A DNA stretch of 40,491 nucleotides, from NCBI GenBank assembly GCA_020853025.1, contig JADYZP010000056.1:1-40491 (forward strand). Direction: 5' to 3'. The DNA is from Burkholderiales bacterium. Its GTDB lineage: Bacteria; Pseudomonadota; Gammaproteobacteria; Burkholderiales; Casimicrobiaceae. This document shows, in pieces, positions 17,067 to 25,988 of the stretch. The notes beneath the pieces were generated by a model. The model made no database searches. It was not told where the DNA came from and saw only the letters and a list, made by a program, of their open reading frames with translations. Within the stretch, counting starts at the first letter, position 1, and the number at the start of each line of letters is the position of its first letter. Both the position numbers and the translations under genes were made by a program.

Positions 17067-17761
17067 GCGCCGACGTCGACTCCGGAGCCGGCGTCGGCGC
17101 CGCGTTGCGCTGGTCGGTCGAGCGCGACCTGCGCCTCGCGCTGCGCTCGCGCTCGGAACTCGGCGTGCAACTGATGTTCTATGTGATTGTGGTCACGCTC
17201 TTCCCGCTCGCCTCGACTCCCGAGCGCATGCTGCTCGCGACCATGGGTCCCGGCGTGCTCTGGGTCGCGGCGCTGCTGGCGTCGCTGTTGTCGCTGCCGC
17301 GGCTTTTCGCCAGCGACTTCGCCGACGGCACGCTGGAACAGATCGCGCTGTCGCCGTTTCCAATGCCGGCGCTGGTGTTCGGCAAGATCCTCGCGCACTG
17401 GCTGACGACCGGGCTGCCGATCGTGCTGCTGGCGCCGCTGCTGGGAATCCAGTACGGGCTCGACGGGACCGCGCTCTGGATAGTCACGCTGTCGCTGCTG
17501 ATCGGAACGCCGATCCTGTCGCTGCTGGGCGCGATCGGCGCCGCGCTGACGCTCGGCGTGCGCGGCGGCGGCAGCCTGCTGGCGCTGCTGATTCTTCCGC
17601 TCTACGTGCCGATATTGATCTTCGGCGCGGGTTCCGCCGACGCGGTCCGCGCAGGGCTTTCGGCTTCGGCCAACCTGTCGCTGCTGGGTGCGGGGCTGCT
17701 CATCGCGCTGGTCGGCGCGCCGCTCGCCACCGCGGCCTCGGTGCGCATCGCGCTCGATTGA
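17063..17761 (+). CDS. ccmB: heme exporter permease CcmB
   Basis: This encodes 232 residues with six hydrophobic segments from about residue 35 to the end. The family pattern is clear: WSVERDLRLALRSRSE near the start, FASDFADGTLEQIALSP in the middle loop, and KILAHWLTTGLPIVLLAP. CcmB is the membrane partner of CcmA in the complex that frees heme-loaded CcmE. The start overlaps the ccmA stop by four bases and the stop abuts ccmC. Confidence 0.95.
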   Translation: MSADVDSGAGVGAALRWSVERDLRLALRSRSELGVQLMFYVIVVTLFPLASTPERMLLATMGPGVLWVAALLASLLSLPRLFASDFADGTLEQIALSPFPMPALVFGKILAHWLTTGLPIVLLAPLLGIQYGLDGTALWIVTLSLLIGTPILSLLGAIGAALTLGVRGGGSLLALLILPLYVPILIFGAGSADAVRAGLSASANLSLLGAGLLIALVGAPLATAASVRIALD

Positions 17762-17772
17762 GCGAACACGCG

Positions 17773-18516
17773 ATGAATGTCTACCAGTTTTCCTCACCGG
17801 CCACCTTCTACCCGTTTGCGGGCTGGCTGGCACCCTGGTTCGCCTGGTCGGCCGCGTTGCTGGCCATCGCCGGCCTGTGGATCGGCTTCGCCGTCGCTCC
17901 CACGGACTTCCAGCAAGGCGAGGCTTACCGGATCATCTTCATCCACGTCCCCACCGCCTGGATGTCGATGTTCATCTATCTGGTGATGGGATTCTGGAGC
18001 GTCCTGGCTCTGGCCTTCAACACGCGGCTGTCGGCGATGATGGCGCAGTCGCTGGTGCCGACAGGCGCGCTGATGACCTTCATCGCGCTGTGGACCGGCG
18101 CGTTGTGGGGCCGTCCGACCTGGGGCACCTACTGGGCGTGGGACGCACGGATGACCTCAGAGCTGATCCTGCTCTTCCTCTACTTCGGCGTGATGGCGCT
18201 GCGCAATGCGATCGACGATCCACGGCGCGCCGACCGCGCCTGCGCGGTGCTGACCATCGTCGGCGCCGTGAACATCCCGATCATCTACTTTTCCGTGCAG
18301 TGGTGGAATACGCTGCACCAGGGCGCGTCGGTCAGCCTGACTGCCGCGCCGCGCATGGCGTCGATCATGCTGATCGGCATGCTGGTGATGGCCTTCGCCG
18401 CGTGGTTCTACACCATCGCGGTCTCGTTGTGGCGTGTGCAGGCGATCATTCTCGAACGCGAACGGAGCGCGAGCTGGATTTCGGCGCTGCCCGGCCTCGC
18501 CGGAGCGCTGCGATGA
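17773..18516 (+). CDS. ccmC: heme-handling protein CcmC
   Basis: This encodes 247 residues from the ATG at 17773; a TTG at 17758 overlapping the ccmB stop is a possible alternative start. Six transmembrane helices flank the tryptophan-rich WWD signature [17 protein letters not shown], with conserved periplasmic histidines in FIHVP and NTLHQG that ligate heme. CcmC receives heme and drives its covalent attachment to CcmE. The stop overlaps ccmD (ATGA at 18513). Confidence 0.95.
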   Translation: MNVYQFSSPATFYPFAGWLAPWFAWSAALLAIAGLWIGFAVAPTDFQQGEAYRIIFIHVPTAWMSMFIYLVMGFWSVLALAFNTRLSAMMAQSLVPTGALMTFIALWTGALWGRPTWGTYWAWDARMTSELILLFLYFGVMALRNAIDDPRRADRACAVLTIVGAVNIPIIYFSVQWWNTLHQGASVSLTAAPRMASIMLIGMLVMAFAAWFYTIAVSLWRVQAIILERERSASWISALPGLAGALR

Positions 18517-18674
18517 TGGATTTCCTCGCCATGGGCGGCTACGGCTTCTTCGTCTGGGGAGCGTATGGAGTGACGGCGGTGGTCGTCATCGCGGAATTAT
18601 CAAGCCTGCGCGCGCGTCGTCGTGCCGCGGCGCAGCTGGCGGCGTCGATGCCGCATTCAGAGGACCTGCCATGA
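18513..18674 (+). CDS. ccmD: heme exporter small subunit CcmD
   Basis: This encodes 53 residues, beginning [19 protein letters not shown], with one transmembrane helix at about 10-28 and a basic cytoplasmic tail (RARRRAAAQ). This is the standard size and layout of CcmD, which stabilises the CcmC-CcmE interaction and is needed to release holo-CcmE. Both ends overlap neighbours by four bases (ccmC stop, ccmE start). Confidence 0.9.
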   Translation: MMDFLAMGGYGFFVWGAYGVTAVVVIAELSSLRARRRAAAQLAASMPHSEDLP

Positions 18675-19135
18675 AAGCCCGTCATCGTCGTTTCGCATGG
18701 ATCGGAGCCGGTGTCGCCGTGCTCGGCGTCGCGGTCGCGCTGGTCCTGAACGCGTTCCAGTCCAACCTCGTCTTCTTTTTCACGCCGACACAGGTGGCGC
18801 AGAAGGAGGCGCCGCAAGGTCGGCCGTTCCGTATCGGCGGGCTGGTCGAGGAAGGCAGCCTGAAGCGCACGCCGAACTCGGTCGACGTGACCTTCGTCGT
18901 GACCGACACCGCGCAGCGCGTGCCGGTCGTCTACAGCGGCCTGCTCCCCGACCTCTTCAAGGAGGGCAAGGGCGTGGTCGCGCAGGGATCGCTGGGAAGC
19001 GACGGCAAGTTCCGCGCGACCGAGGTGCTCGCCAAGCACGACGAAAACTACATGCCGCCGGAAGCCGCGCACGCGATCGACCAGGCGCAGAAGGGTCAAG
19101 GCGTGTCGCTGTCGACGCTGAAGGAATCGCCATGA
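18671..19135 (+). CDS. ccmE: periplasmic heme chaperone CcmE
   Basis: This encodes 154 residues. An uncleaved N-terminal anchor (about 9-29) precedes an OB-fold beta barrel. The heme attachment histidine is His123 in the motif [11 protein letters not shown], with Tyr127 as the expected axial ligand. CcmE binds heme covalently on the periplasmic side and passes it to CcmF. The HxxxY form seen here is the common proteobacterial type, as opposed to the CxxxY variants of some archaea and delta lineages. Confidence 0.95.
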   Translation: MKARHRRFAWIGAGVAVLGVAVALVLNAFQSNLVFFFTPTQVAQKEAPQGRPFRIGGLVEEGSLKRTPNSVDVTFVVTDTAQRVPVVYSGLLPDLFKEGKGVVAQGSLGSDGKFRATEVLAKHDENYMPPEAAHAIDQAQKGQGVSLSTLKESP

Positions 19136-21114
19136 TCCCCGAACTCGGTCACTTCGCACTCATCCTCGCGCTGCTGGTCGCCATCGCGCAGGGCGTACTG
19201 CCGATGATCGGCGCGCAGCGGCGCGACGCCGCGCTGATGGCGATAGCCCGGCCCGCCGCACACGCTCAATTCCTGCTGGTCGCCTTCGCCTTCGGCTGCC
19301 TCGCGTGGAGCTTTGCGACCGCCGACTTTTCGGTGGAACTGGTCGCCCAGCACGCCAATTCGCAGCTTCCGCTGCATTACCGGCTTGCCGCGACGTGGGG
19401 CTCGCACGAGGGCTCGCTGCTGCTGTGGGTGCTGATGTTGACTGGCTGGGCGACCGCGGTGTCGCTACGCTCGCGCAACCTGCCGGCGGCACTGCTCGCG
19501 CGCGTGCTCGCGGTGATGGGCCTCGTCTCCGTCGGCTTCCTGCTGTTCCTGCTGTTCACGTCCAATCCTTTCCTGCGACTGATTCCCGCCGCGCCCGAGG
19601 GCCGCGACCTGAATCCACTGCTGCAGGACCCGGGCATGGTGATCCATCCGCCGATGCTGTACATGGGCTACGTCGGCTTCTCGGTCGCCTTCGCGTTCTC
19701 GATCGCCGCGCTATTGGGCGGCAAGCTCGACGCAACCTGGGCGCGCTGGTCGCGGCCGTGGACGACCGCCGCGTGGTCGTTTCTCAGCATCGGCATCGCG
19801 CTCGGCAGCTGGTGGGCGTACTACGAACTCGGCTGGGGCGGCTGGTGGTTCTGGGACCCGGTCGAGAACGCCTCGTTCATGCCATGGCTGATCGGCACCG
19901 CGTTGCTGCATTCGCTGGCTGTCACCGAAAAGCGTGGCACGTTCAAGAGCTGGACGGTGCTGCTTGCGATCATCGCATTTTCGCTGTCGCTGCTGGGCAC
20001 CTTCCTCGTGCGCTCGGGTGTGCTGACCTCGGTCCACGCCTTCGCGACCGATCCGACGCGCGGCGTGTTCATCCTGGTCTTCCTGGCGATCGTCATCGGC
20101 GGCTCGCTGACACTCTACGCGGTGCGTGCCGGCGCGGTCGGCGGCGGCGCCGGCTTTGCGCCGGTCTCGCGCGAATCGCTGCTGCTCGCCAACAACGTGC
20201 TGCTGGTCGTCGCCTGCGCGAGCGTGCTGCTCGGTACGCTGTATCCGCTCTTCCTCGACGCGCTGAACCTGGGCAAGATTTCCGTCGGCCCGCCGTACTT
20301 CGATGCGGTGTTCGTCCCGCTGATGGCGCCGCTGGTGTTCCTGATGGGCGTCGGTCCGGTGGCGAGCTGGCGGCGCGCGGAGTTGCCGGATCTGTGGACG
20401 CGGCTGCGTTGGGCGCTGGCGGTGGCGGTCGTCACTTCACTGCTGCTGCCCTTTGCACTCGGACGCTGGTCGCCGCTGATCGCCTTCGGCCTCTTCCTGG
20501 CGCTGTGGGTGATCGCCGCCACCGCGGCGCTGGTGATCCAGCGCCTTCGGCAGTCGCCGCAGCCGGGACTTTTTGCCAAGCTGGCTGCCAATTCGGCGGC
20601 GTGGTACGGCATGATCCTCGCGCATCTGGGCATCGCCGTGTTCATCATCGGCGTCACGCTGGTCAAGGGCTACGAGATCGAGCAGAACCTGACGATGACT
20701 CCCGGGCAGACCGTCCGCGTCGGCGACTACGACTTCACGTTCCGCGGTGTCACCCCGGTGAACGGCCCCAACTATTCGGGCTTCGCCGGTGCGATCGAGA
20801 TGCGTCGCGACGGCAAGCTTCGCGAAGTGCTGCGGCCGGAAAAGCGCATCTACAACGCGAGCGGGATGCCGATGACCGAAGCCGCCATCGACACCGGGTT
20901 CTTCGGCGACCGTTACGTTTCGCTCGGCGAGCCGGTGTCGGAAAAGGGTCACGAAGGCGCGTGGGTAATGCGCGTCTACATCAAGCCGTTTGTCGACTGG
21001 ATCTGGGGCGGCTGTCTGCTGATGGCGCTGGGCGGATTTATTGCGATGACCGACCGCCGCTACCGGCTGAAGGTGAAGGACAGGATCGCCGCGATGGCCG
21101 GCGCCGCGGCCTGA
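19132..21114 (+). CDS. ccmF: cytochrome c heme lyase subunit CcmF
   Basis: This encodes 660 residues with about 15 hydrophobic segments. The start overlaps the ccmE stop. The WWD domain [16 protein letters not shown] lies near residues 237-252, flanked by [12 protein letters not shown] and [18 protein letters not shown]; conserved histidines in these loops ligand the two hemes. CcmF reduces holo-CcmE heme and transfers it to the CxxCH site of apocytochromes together with CcmH and CcmI. Length is typical of the family. ccmG begins 1 bp after the stop. Confidence 0.96.
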   Translation: MIPELGHFALILALLVAIAQGVLPMIGAQRRDAALMAIARPAAHAQFLLVAFAFGCLAWSFATADFSVELVAQHANSQLPLHYRLAATWGSHEGSLLLWVLMLTGWATAVSLRSRNLPAALLARVLAVMGLVSVGFLLFLLFTSNPFLRLIPAAPEGRDLNPLLQDPGMVIHPPMLYMGYVGFSVAFAFSIAALLGGKLDATWARWSRPWTTAAWSFLSIGIALGSWWAYYELGWGGWWFWDPVENASFMPWLIGTALLHSLAVTEKRGTFKSWTVLLAIIAFSLSLLGTFLVRSGVLTSVHAFATDPTRGVFILVFLAIVIGGSLTLYAVRAGAVGGGAGFAPVSRESLLLANNVLLVVACASVLLGTLYPLFLDALNLGKISVGPPYFDAVFVPLMAPLVFLMGVGPVASWRRAELPDLWTRLRWALAVAVVTSLLLPFALGRWSPLIAFGLFLALWVIAATAALVIQRLRQSPQPGLFAKLAANSAAWYGMILAHLGIAVFIIGVTLVKGYEIEQNLTMTPGQTVRVGDYDFTFRGVTPVNGPNYSGFAGAIEMRRDGKLREVLRPEKRIYNASGMPMTEAAIDTGFFGDRYVSLGEPVSEKGHEGAWVMRVYIKPFVDWIWGGCLLMALGGFIAMTDRRYRLKVKDRIAAMAGAAA

Positions 21115-21115
21115 C

Positions 21116-21649
21116 ATGAAGGCGCTGCGCCTGCTGCTGCCGCTTGCGGTCTTCGCCATCCTCGTGGTGTTCCTGTGGGTCGGCCTGTCGCGCGATCCGC
21201 GCGAGGTGCCCTCGCCTCTGATCGGCAAGCCCGCGCCGGAATTCCGACTGCCGCAGCTGCACGCGATGGACAAGCAGTTGAGCACCTCCGAGATGAAGGG
21301 CCAGGTGTGGCTGCTCAACGTCTGGGCGTCGTGGTGCGTGTCCTGCCGCATCGAGCATCCGCTGCTCGTCGAGCTGGCGCGCACCAAGGTCGTGCCGGTG
21401 ATCGGGCTCAACTACAAGGACAAGAACGATCTCGGCATCGCCTGGCTCCAGCGGTACGGTGACCCCTACAGCATTTCGATCGTCGATGCGGATGGCCGCG
21501 TCGGCATCGACTGGGGCGTCTACGGCGTGCCGGAGACTTTCGTCGTCGACAAGAGCGGGATGATCCGCTACAAGCACATCGGCCCGCTGACGACCGAGGC
21601 GCTGGAGCGCAAGATCCTTCCGCTGGTCCGCGAGTTGCAGAACGCATGA
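21116..21649 (+). CDS. ccmG: thiol:disulfide interchange protein CcmG (DsbE)
   Basis: This encodes 177 residues. A single N-terminal membrane anchor at about 5-24 is followed by a periplasmic thioredoxin fold. The active site WCVSC has Cys74 and Cys77, and the cis-proline loop is YGVPET (Pro139). CcmG receives electrons from a DsbD/CcdA-type transporter and reduces apocytochrome or CcmH thiols so that heme can be attached. No dsbD or ccdA gene is present in this window. Confidence 0.95.
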   Translation: MKALRLLLPLAVFAILVVFLWVGLSRDPREVPSPLIGKPAPEFRLPQLHAMDKQLSTSEMKGQVWLLNVWASWCVSCRIEHPLLVELARTKVVPVIGLNYKDKNDLGIAWLQRYGDPYSISIVDADGRVGIDWGVYGVPETFVVDKSGMIRYKHIGPLTTEALERKILPLVRELQNA

Positions 21650-22119
21650 AGCGATACCTGTTCAGCGCTGCGCTGGCGACGCTGCTGGCCTTTGCGGCCG
21701 GCGTGCTGGCGCAGTCGAACCCGGCGCTCGACGCGCGACTGAAAAAGCTGGAGGAGGAACTGCGCTGCCTCGTCTGCCAGAACCAGTCGCTCGCCGATTC
21801 CAGTGCGCCACTGGCCGAGGACCTGCGCCGCGAGGTGCGCGCGCTGGCCGACCAGGGCAAGAACGACGCGCAGATCAAGGAGTATCTGGTCGCGCGCTAC
21901 GGTGATTTCGTTCTCTACAATCCGCCGGTCAAGGCCATCACCTGGCTGCTGTGGTTCGGACCCTTCGTGCTGCTCGCCGGCGGCGGCGTGATCTGGGCGC
22001 TGGTGCTGCGCCGACGTGCGCGCCGGGGTTACGACGACGACGATCTTCCTCCCGATCCGCGTGCCGTCGACGCCGGCGTCGAAAAAGCGCGCGAGCTGCT
22101 CGACGACCCGCGCGCCTGA
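21646..22119 (+). CDS. ccmH: cytochrome c biogenesis protein CcmH
   Basis: This encodes 157 residues. A signal sequence (1-22) precedes the LRCLVCQNQSLADS motif with redox cysteines Cys41 and Cys44, a three-helix bundle, and one C-terminal transmembrane helix at about 98-118, then an acidic tail. It is the short form without the TPR domain, consistent with a separate ccmI at the head of the cluster. It keeps the apocytochrome CxxCH reduced. The ATG overlaps the ccmG stop. Confidence 0.95.
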   Translation: MKRYLFSAALATLLAFAAGVLAQSNPALDARLKKLEEELRCLVCQNQSLADSSAPLAEDLRREVRALADQGKNDAQIKEYLVARYGDFVLYNPPVKAITWLLWFGPFVLLAGGGVIWALVLRRRARRGYDDDDLPPDPRAVDAGVEKARELLDDPRA

Positions 22120-22225
22120 CGCCGCCCTGACGGGCGAGCATCACCGTCTCGCGCTGACCGGCCAGCAGCGGCTGGCGCATATCTTGCTCGCCTACGGGTG
22201 TCCGCTCATCGGCGCACCCGGATTC

Positions 22226-22690
22226 ATGACCCTTTCCGACACCATCGACGAGGCGCTGGCCTGGCGGCTGCGCCTCACCTCGGACGCCTTGGCCGCCGCC
22301 ACGACGATCGATGCACTGTCCACCGGGCTGACCGTAATTGGCGCGGCCGGCATCAGTGTCGCGCTTTGGCAGCCGGTCGCGGCGATCGCGCTGGCGCTGC
22401 TCGCCGCCGTTGTCCTGCTGGGACTCGTCGCCAAGTGGATGGCGGTTCGTGTGCGTTTCGACGCATCGGTGTACGCGGAACTGGTCGGCGCCGTGCCAAA
22501 ATCCGGGTTTCGCACCGAGCATCTGGACCGTGCATTGCGTGGAGTCGGCATGCTGCCGGCGAACAAGGAAGGTCGTGACTGGGACACCCGGTGTCGCAGC
22601 GCGCTGCGGTTGATGCGCCGGCTGGGCGTTTTGACGGCGCTGCAGGGCTTGCTGTTCGTCGTGGCCGCCGGCAGTGTTGTTTTGCGTTGA
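22226..22690 (+). CDS. membrane protein of unknown function downstream of ccmH
   Basis: This encodes 154 residues from the ATG at 22226; the frame is open further upstream but lacks a better start. Two closely spaced hydrophobic helices at about 35-70 and one at the C-terminus (about 133-153) flank a soluble middle containing KSGFRTEHLDRALRG. No cysteine pairs or heme motifs are visible. It lies between the ccm operon and the PhnD-rhodanese gene and could be co-transcribed with either. A role in cytochrome maturation is possible only by position. Confidence 0.55.
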   Translation: MTLSDTIDEALAWRLRLTSDALAAATTIDALSTGLTVIGAAGISVALWQPVAAIALALLAAVVLLGLVAKWMAVRVRFDASVYAELVGAVPKSGFRTEHLDRALRGVGMLPANKEGRDWDTRCRSALRLMRRLGVLTALQGLLFVVAAGSVVLR

Positions 22691-22748
22691 GCCTCGTGCC
22701 TTGATGACACGAGCGACCCGGTACTGCGCATTTCTGAAGGAGGTCCCG

Positions 22749-23909
22749 ATGTTTCGATTCCTCGCACCGCTTGCCGTCGGCTTGGCGCTCTCGCTTTCGG
22801 CGCTCGCCCAGCCCACCGGTGAGATCAAGGTCCTGATCGCCATCGACCCGTCGGATTCGGAAGGGCTGTTGATCAATCCGACCGCCATCGCAGCCACGCT
22901 GGGCAACGCGGTCGGGCGCCCGGTCAGGATCACCAAGTCCGATGATCTGGGCAACGCCATGCGCGCGACGCGGACCGGCGAGTTCGACGTCTACATTGCC
23001 CCGGCACACGTCGCCGCCTCGGCGCTGAATCACGGCTATGACATCGTCGGCGCCACCGCTCGCGACGAGCCCTACATTCTGATGACGCGCCCCGGCGTCG
23101 GCGCCGCCGCCGACCTCAAGGGAACGAAGATCTACCTCACCCAGCAGGACTCGGTCGCCACCTACGTGGCACGCGGGATGCTCAACGAGTCGGGACAGTC
23201 GCTGCGCCTGTTCCAGGACGTCATGTACCGCAAGACCACCGGCGCCGGGCTGTTCGCGTTGACGTCGGGCATCGTCGACGCGACGGTGGCCAAGCGTTCC
23301 GACGTCGAAGCGTGGACCCAACAAAATCCCGGCAAGGGCAAGGCGCTGCTCACCTCGAAGGCGGTTCCCGGCGGCATGTCGGTTGCCATCAAGCGTTCGC
23401 TTCCCGACGCGCAGCGCGCACGCCTGGTCGCGTGGTTCGAGTCTCCCGGCTCGGTCATTCCCGGCATCGGGCGCGTTGCATTCAAGCCGGATGGCGCCAG
23501 TTACGAGTACGTCGCGGGACTCGGCCTCTTCACACCCGGACAGTTGCCCGGCGCCACGCGCGTGAACGTCGCGGAAGTCGACGACCTCATCCGCAAGGGC
23601 GTGACCTTCGTCGACGTGCGCTCGGAGAAGGAATACAAGGAGCGCCACGTCAAGGGCGCGATCTGGATTCCGTATGCCGAGAAGAGCCTGAAGGATGTTG
23701 CCTTCGACCCGGCCGCCGATGCGTTTTCGGGCATCGACAAGCTCGATCCGGCGAAGCCCGTGATCTTCGCCTGCAACGGCGCCGACTGCTGGAAGTCGTA
23801 CAAGGCGTCGAAGGTCGCGCTGGCGAAGGGGTTCAAGAGCGTCTACTGGTTCCGCGGGGGATTGCCGGAATGGCTGGCGCGTGGAATGCCGGTCGACGGC
23901 GGCGCCTGA
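22749..23909 (+). CDS. periplasmic PhnD-like substrate-binding domain fused to a rhodanese domain
   Basis: This encodes 386 residues with an AGGAGG site upstream of the ATG at 22749. A signal peptide (about 1-20) is followed by a PhnD/SsuA-type binding domain (about 25-265; GEFDVYIAPAHVAASALNHG and DLKGTKIYLTQQDS are typical) and a rhodanese domain (about 270-380; VTFVDVRSEKEY, ERHVKGAIWIPY). The rhodanese loop is CNGADCWKS with Cys342 and Cys347 followed by Trp, so the first Cys sits where the sulfur-carrying residue is expected and the second recalls the CW motif of PQQ-associated proteins. A sensor or carrier for an oxyanion or sulfur compound is inferred; no partner permease is adjacent. 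Confidence 0.8.
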   Translation: MFRFLAPLAVGLALSLSALAQPTGEIKVLIAIDPSDSEGLLINPTAIAATLGNAVGRPVRITKSDDLGNAMRATRTGEFDVYIAPAHVAASALNHGYDIVGATARDEPYILMTRPGVGAAADLKGTKIYLTQQDSVATYVARGMLNESGQSLRLFQDVMYRKTTGAGLFALTSGIVDATVAKRSDVEAWTQQNPGKGKALLTSKAVPGGMSVAIKRSLPDAQRARLVAWFESPGSVIPGIGRVAFKPDGASYEYVAGLGLFTPGQLPGATRVNVAEVDDLIRKGVTFVDVRSEKEYKERHVKGAIWIPYAEKSLKDVAFDPAADAFSGIDKLDPAKPVIFACNGADCWKSYKASKVALAKGFKSVYWFRGGLPEWLARGMPVDGGA

Positions 23910-23963
23910 TCGCGGTTGCGCGTCGCGCGAAGCGCTGTGCGGGCGAAGATCGGCTGCGTCGCG

Positions 23964-24269
23964 CTACAGCGTTTCTCCGCAGTTCCAGCAGAGGTCGAAG
24001 TTGGCCGGTGATTCCTCGTCGCAACTCTGGCACCTTCGGCTGCCGGTGCGCGCACCCGCGGTCTCGATGTCCTTCAGCACGACCTGCGCGCGCTCGCGGT
24101 CGCATTCGCGTTCGATCCACACCTGCGGCTGTGCGACGTCGGGAGGCACGTCGCCGACGATGCTCGACGCGTACTGATTGAACACGTGGGCGCGGATTCC
24201 CGCCTGGTTCAGGCGGTCGGCGACCAGCCATGCATCGTAGCGCTGGTGCGCGATGTAGATGCGGATCAT
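23964..24269 (-). CDS. DUF2007 protein with C-terminal zinc ribbon
   Basis: This encodes 101 residues from the ATG at 24269. The N-terminal 70 residues (MIRIYIAHQRYDAWLVADRL, then VWIERECDRERAQVVL) form a DUF2007 alpha/beta domain, sometimes called putative signal-transducing or PII-like. The tail carries a CxxC...CxxC ribbon with Cys80, Cys83, Cys94 and Cys97. It is convergent with the PhnD-rhodanese gene and lies downstream of galE on the same strand. The biochemical role of the family is not established. Confidence 0.75.
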   Translation of the reverse strand: MIRIYIAHQRYDAWLVADRLNQAGIRAHVFNQYASSIVGDVPPDVAQPQVWIERECDRERAQVVLKDIETAGARTGSRRCQSCDEESPANFDLCWNCGETL

Positions 24270-24375
24270 GCGGCGGACCGCTGGCCGTCCGACACCGCTC
24301 CCGGCGCATCCGGTGCGCGAAAGCACGCGCGCGCATCACGCCCGATTCGACTGCGCACGCCGGCGATGCGCAGCA

Positions 24376-25386
24376 TCAATACCGCCCTCCGTTCTTCTGC
24401 CAGCGCCACGCATCGGCGCAGATCGTGCCGAGATCGCGCTTCGCCCGCCAGTCGAGGATGGCTTCGGCGCGCGCCGGATCGGCGTAGTAGCAGGCGACGT
24501 CCCCTGGACGGCGCGGCGACATCACCCGCGTGATCTTCCGCCCGCAGGATGCCTCGAAGGCGGCGATCACCTCCAGCACCGAGTGACCGCTGCCGGCACC
24601 GAGATTGAGCGTGATCGCTCCTGTGGCCGCCGCGAGATACGAAAGTGCCGCGACATGGCCCTCGGCGAGGTCCTGCACGTGCAGGTAGTCGCGGATGCCG
24701 GTTCCATCCGGCGTGGGCCAGTCGCCGCCATAGATGGCGACTTCGGCGAGTTCACCGGCCGCGATCTTGCACAGCAAAGGCACGAGGTTGTTGGGACGCC
24801 CGCGCGAGGCCTCGCCCAGCATGCCCGATGAATGCGCACCCGCGGGATTGAAGTAGCGAAGGATGGCGATGCGCCAGTTCGCGTTGGCGTGCGCCAGATC
24901 GCGCAGGAAATCCTCGACCACGCGCTTGGTGCGCCCATAGACGTTGTGCGGGCGCAATGCCGCGTCTTCGGTTACCGGCAGATCGTCGGGCTGGCCGTAG
25001 ACCGTCGCCGACGAGCTGAACACCAGCGTTGCGACACCGGCCTCACCCATCACCTCCGCCAGCGCGATCGCGCCGCCGACGTTGACATCGTAGTAAGCGA
25101 GCGGCCGTCCCTCCGCCTCGCCAACCGCCTTCAACCCGGCGCAATGGACGACTGCGGCGATCGGGTGATCGTGAAAAGCCGAACGCAGTGCCACGGCGTC
25201 GCGCACGTCGGCCGTCACCAGCGGCACCGGCCGGCCGGCGAGTGCCTGCAGCCGGGACATGACCGCCGGCGTGCTGTTCGCGAAATTGTCGAGGACGACC
25301 GGGGCGTATCCGGCGCGCGCGAGTTCGACGACGATGTGCGAGCCGATGTAACCGGCCCCGCCCGTCACCAGGATTGTTTCCTTCAT
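24376..25386 (-). CDS. galE: UDP-glucose 4-epimerase
   Basis: This encodes 336 residues of an extended short-chain dehydrogenase: NAD-binding GGAGYIG at 9-15, substrate loop SSSATVYG at 124-131, and the catalytic pair Tyr150/Lys154 in YGRTK. The RYFNPAGAHSSG and PDGTGIRDYLHV segments are diagnostic for GalE among SDR epimerases. It interconverts UDP-glucose and UDP-galactose in the cytoplasm for cell-surface polysaccharide. Length is normal (E. coli 338). No other sugar-nucleotide genes are adjacent; it sits alone between the ribosomal operon terminator and a DUF2007 gene. Confidence 0.95.
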   Translation of the reverse strand: MKETILVTGGAGYIGSHIVVELARAGYAPVVLDNFANSTPAVMSRLQALAGRPVPLVTADVRDAVALRSAFHDHPIAAVVHCAGLKAVGEAEGRPLAYYDVNVGGAIALAEVMGEAGVATLVFSSSATVYGQPDDLPVTEDAALRPHNVYGRTKRVVEDFLRDLAHANANWRIAILRYFNPAGAHSSGMLGEASRGRPNNLVPLLCKIAAGELAEVAIYGGDWPTPDGTGIRDYLHVQDLAEGHVAALSYLAAATGAITLNLGAGSGHSVLEVIAAFEASCGRKITRVMSPRRPGDVACYYADPARAEAILDWRAKRDLGTICADAWRWQKNGGRY

Positions 25387-25441
25387 AGCGGTTGCGTCGT
25401 GTGCATGTCCACGATGCTACACGACGGTGCCAGTCGCGCAG

Positions 25442-25469
25442 AAAAAGCCGGGCGCAAGGGCCCGGCTTT
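25442..25469 (-). terminator. intrinsic terminator of the ribosomal protein/rpoA operon
   Basis: AAAGCCGGG at 25444-25452 pairs perfectly with CCCGGCTTT at 25461-25469 around an 8-nt loop. On the minus strand the stem is followed by a T run ending in TTTTTC, a classic Rho-independent terminator about 105 bp after the rplQ stop. Confidence 0.9.
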
Positions 25470-25483
25470 GGATGCTCGGTATG

Positions 25484-25545
25484 GACGAGGCTTCAGCCCG
25501 TGGTCAAGGCTTTGGCTTTGATTGCGTCCGGCTGAAAGCCAGACC
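25484..25545. repeat. REP-like inverted repeat downstream of rplQ
   Basis: GGCTTCAGCC at 25489-25498 and GGCTGAAAGCC at 25530-25540 are inverted copies with one inserted base, separated by 31 bp. The units resemble widely dispersed extragenic palindromes built on GGCTTCAGCC. It lies between the rplQ stop and the terminator, so it is part of the operon's 3' untranslated RNA and may stabilise it. Confidence 0.5.
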
Positions 25546-25572
25546 TGCACCGGACCTGCGCCCGACCTACGG

Positions 25573-25956
25573 CTAATCAGCCGCCTCCGCTGCCGGCTCG
25601 GGACGCCCGACGAGTTCGACCAGCGCCATCGGCGCGGCGTCACCCTGCCGGAAGCCGAACTTCAGGATGCGCAGGTAGCCGCCCGGGCGCGACTGATAAC
25701 GCGGACCCAGCTCGTTGAAGAGCTTGGTCACGACGTCGCGATCGCGCAAGCGGTCGAACGCGAGACGACGGTTGGCCACCGTCGGATTCTTCGACAGCGT
25801 GATCAACGGCTCCGCCACGCGGCGCAGTTCCTTGGCCTTCGGCAGCGTGGTCCTGATCGCCTCGTGCGTGAGCAGCGAGTTGGTCATGTTGCGCAGCATC
25901 GCGAGGCGATGGCTGCTGGTGCGGTTCAGTTTCCGCAATCCGTGACGGTGACGCAT
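25573..25956 (-). CDS. rplQ: 50S ribosomal protein L17
   Basis: This encodes 127 residues, the last gene of the alpha operon. [17 protein letters not shown] and the central [17 protein letters not shown] are the family signatures, and a short Ala/Glu-rich tail extends past the core as in other betaproteobacteria. L17 sits near the peptide exit tunnel. It begins 32 bp after rpoA and is followed by a REP-like repeat and the terminator. Confidence 0.97.
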   Translation of the reverse strand: MRHRHGLRKLNRTSSHRLAMLRNMTNSLLTHEAIRTTLPKAKELRRVAEPLITLSKNPTVANRRLAFDRLRDRDVVTKLFNELGPRYQSRPGGYLRILKFGFRQGDAAPMALVELVGRPEPAAEAAD

Positions 25957-25988
25957 GGCAATACCTTTCGATCAGCGGGGCCTGCGCT

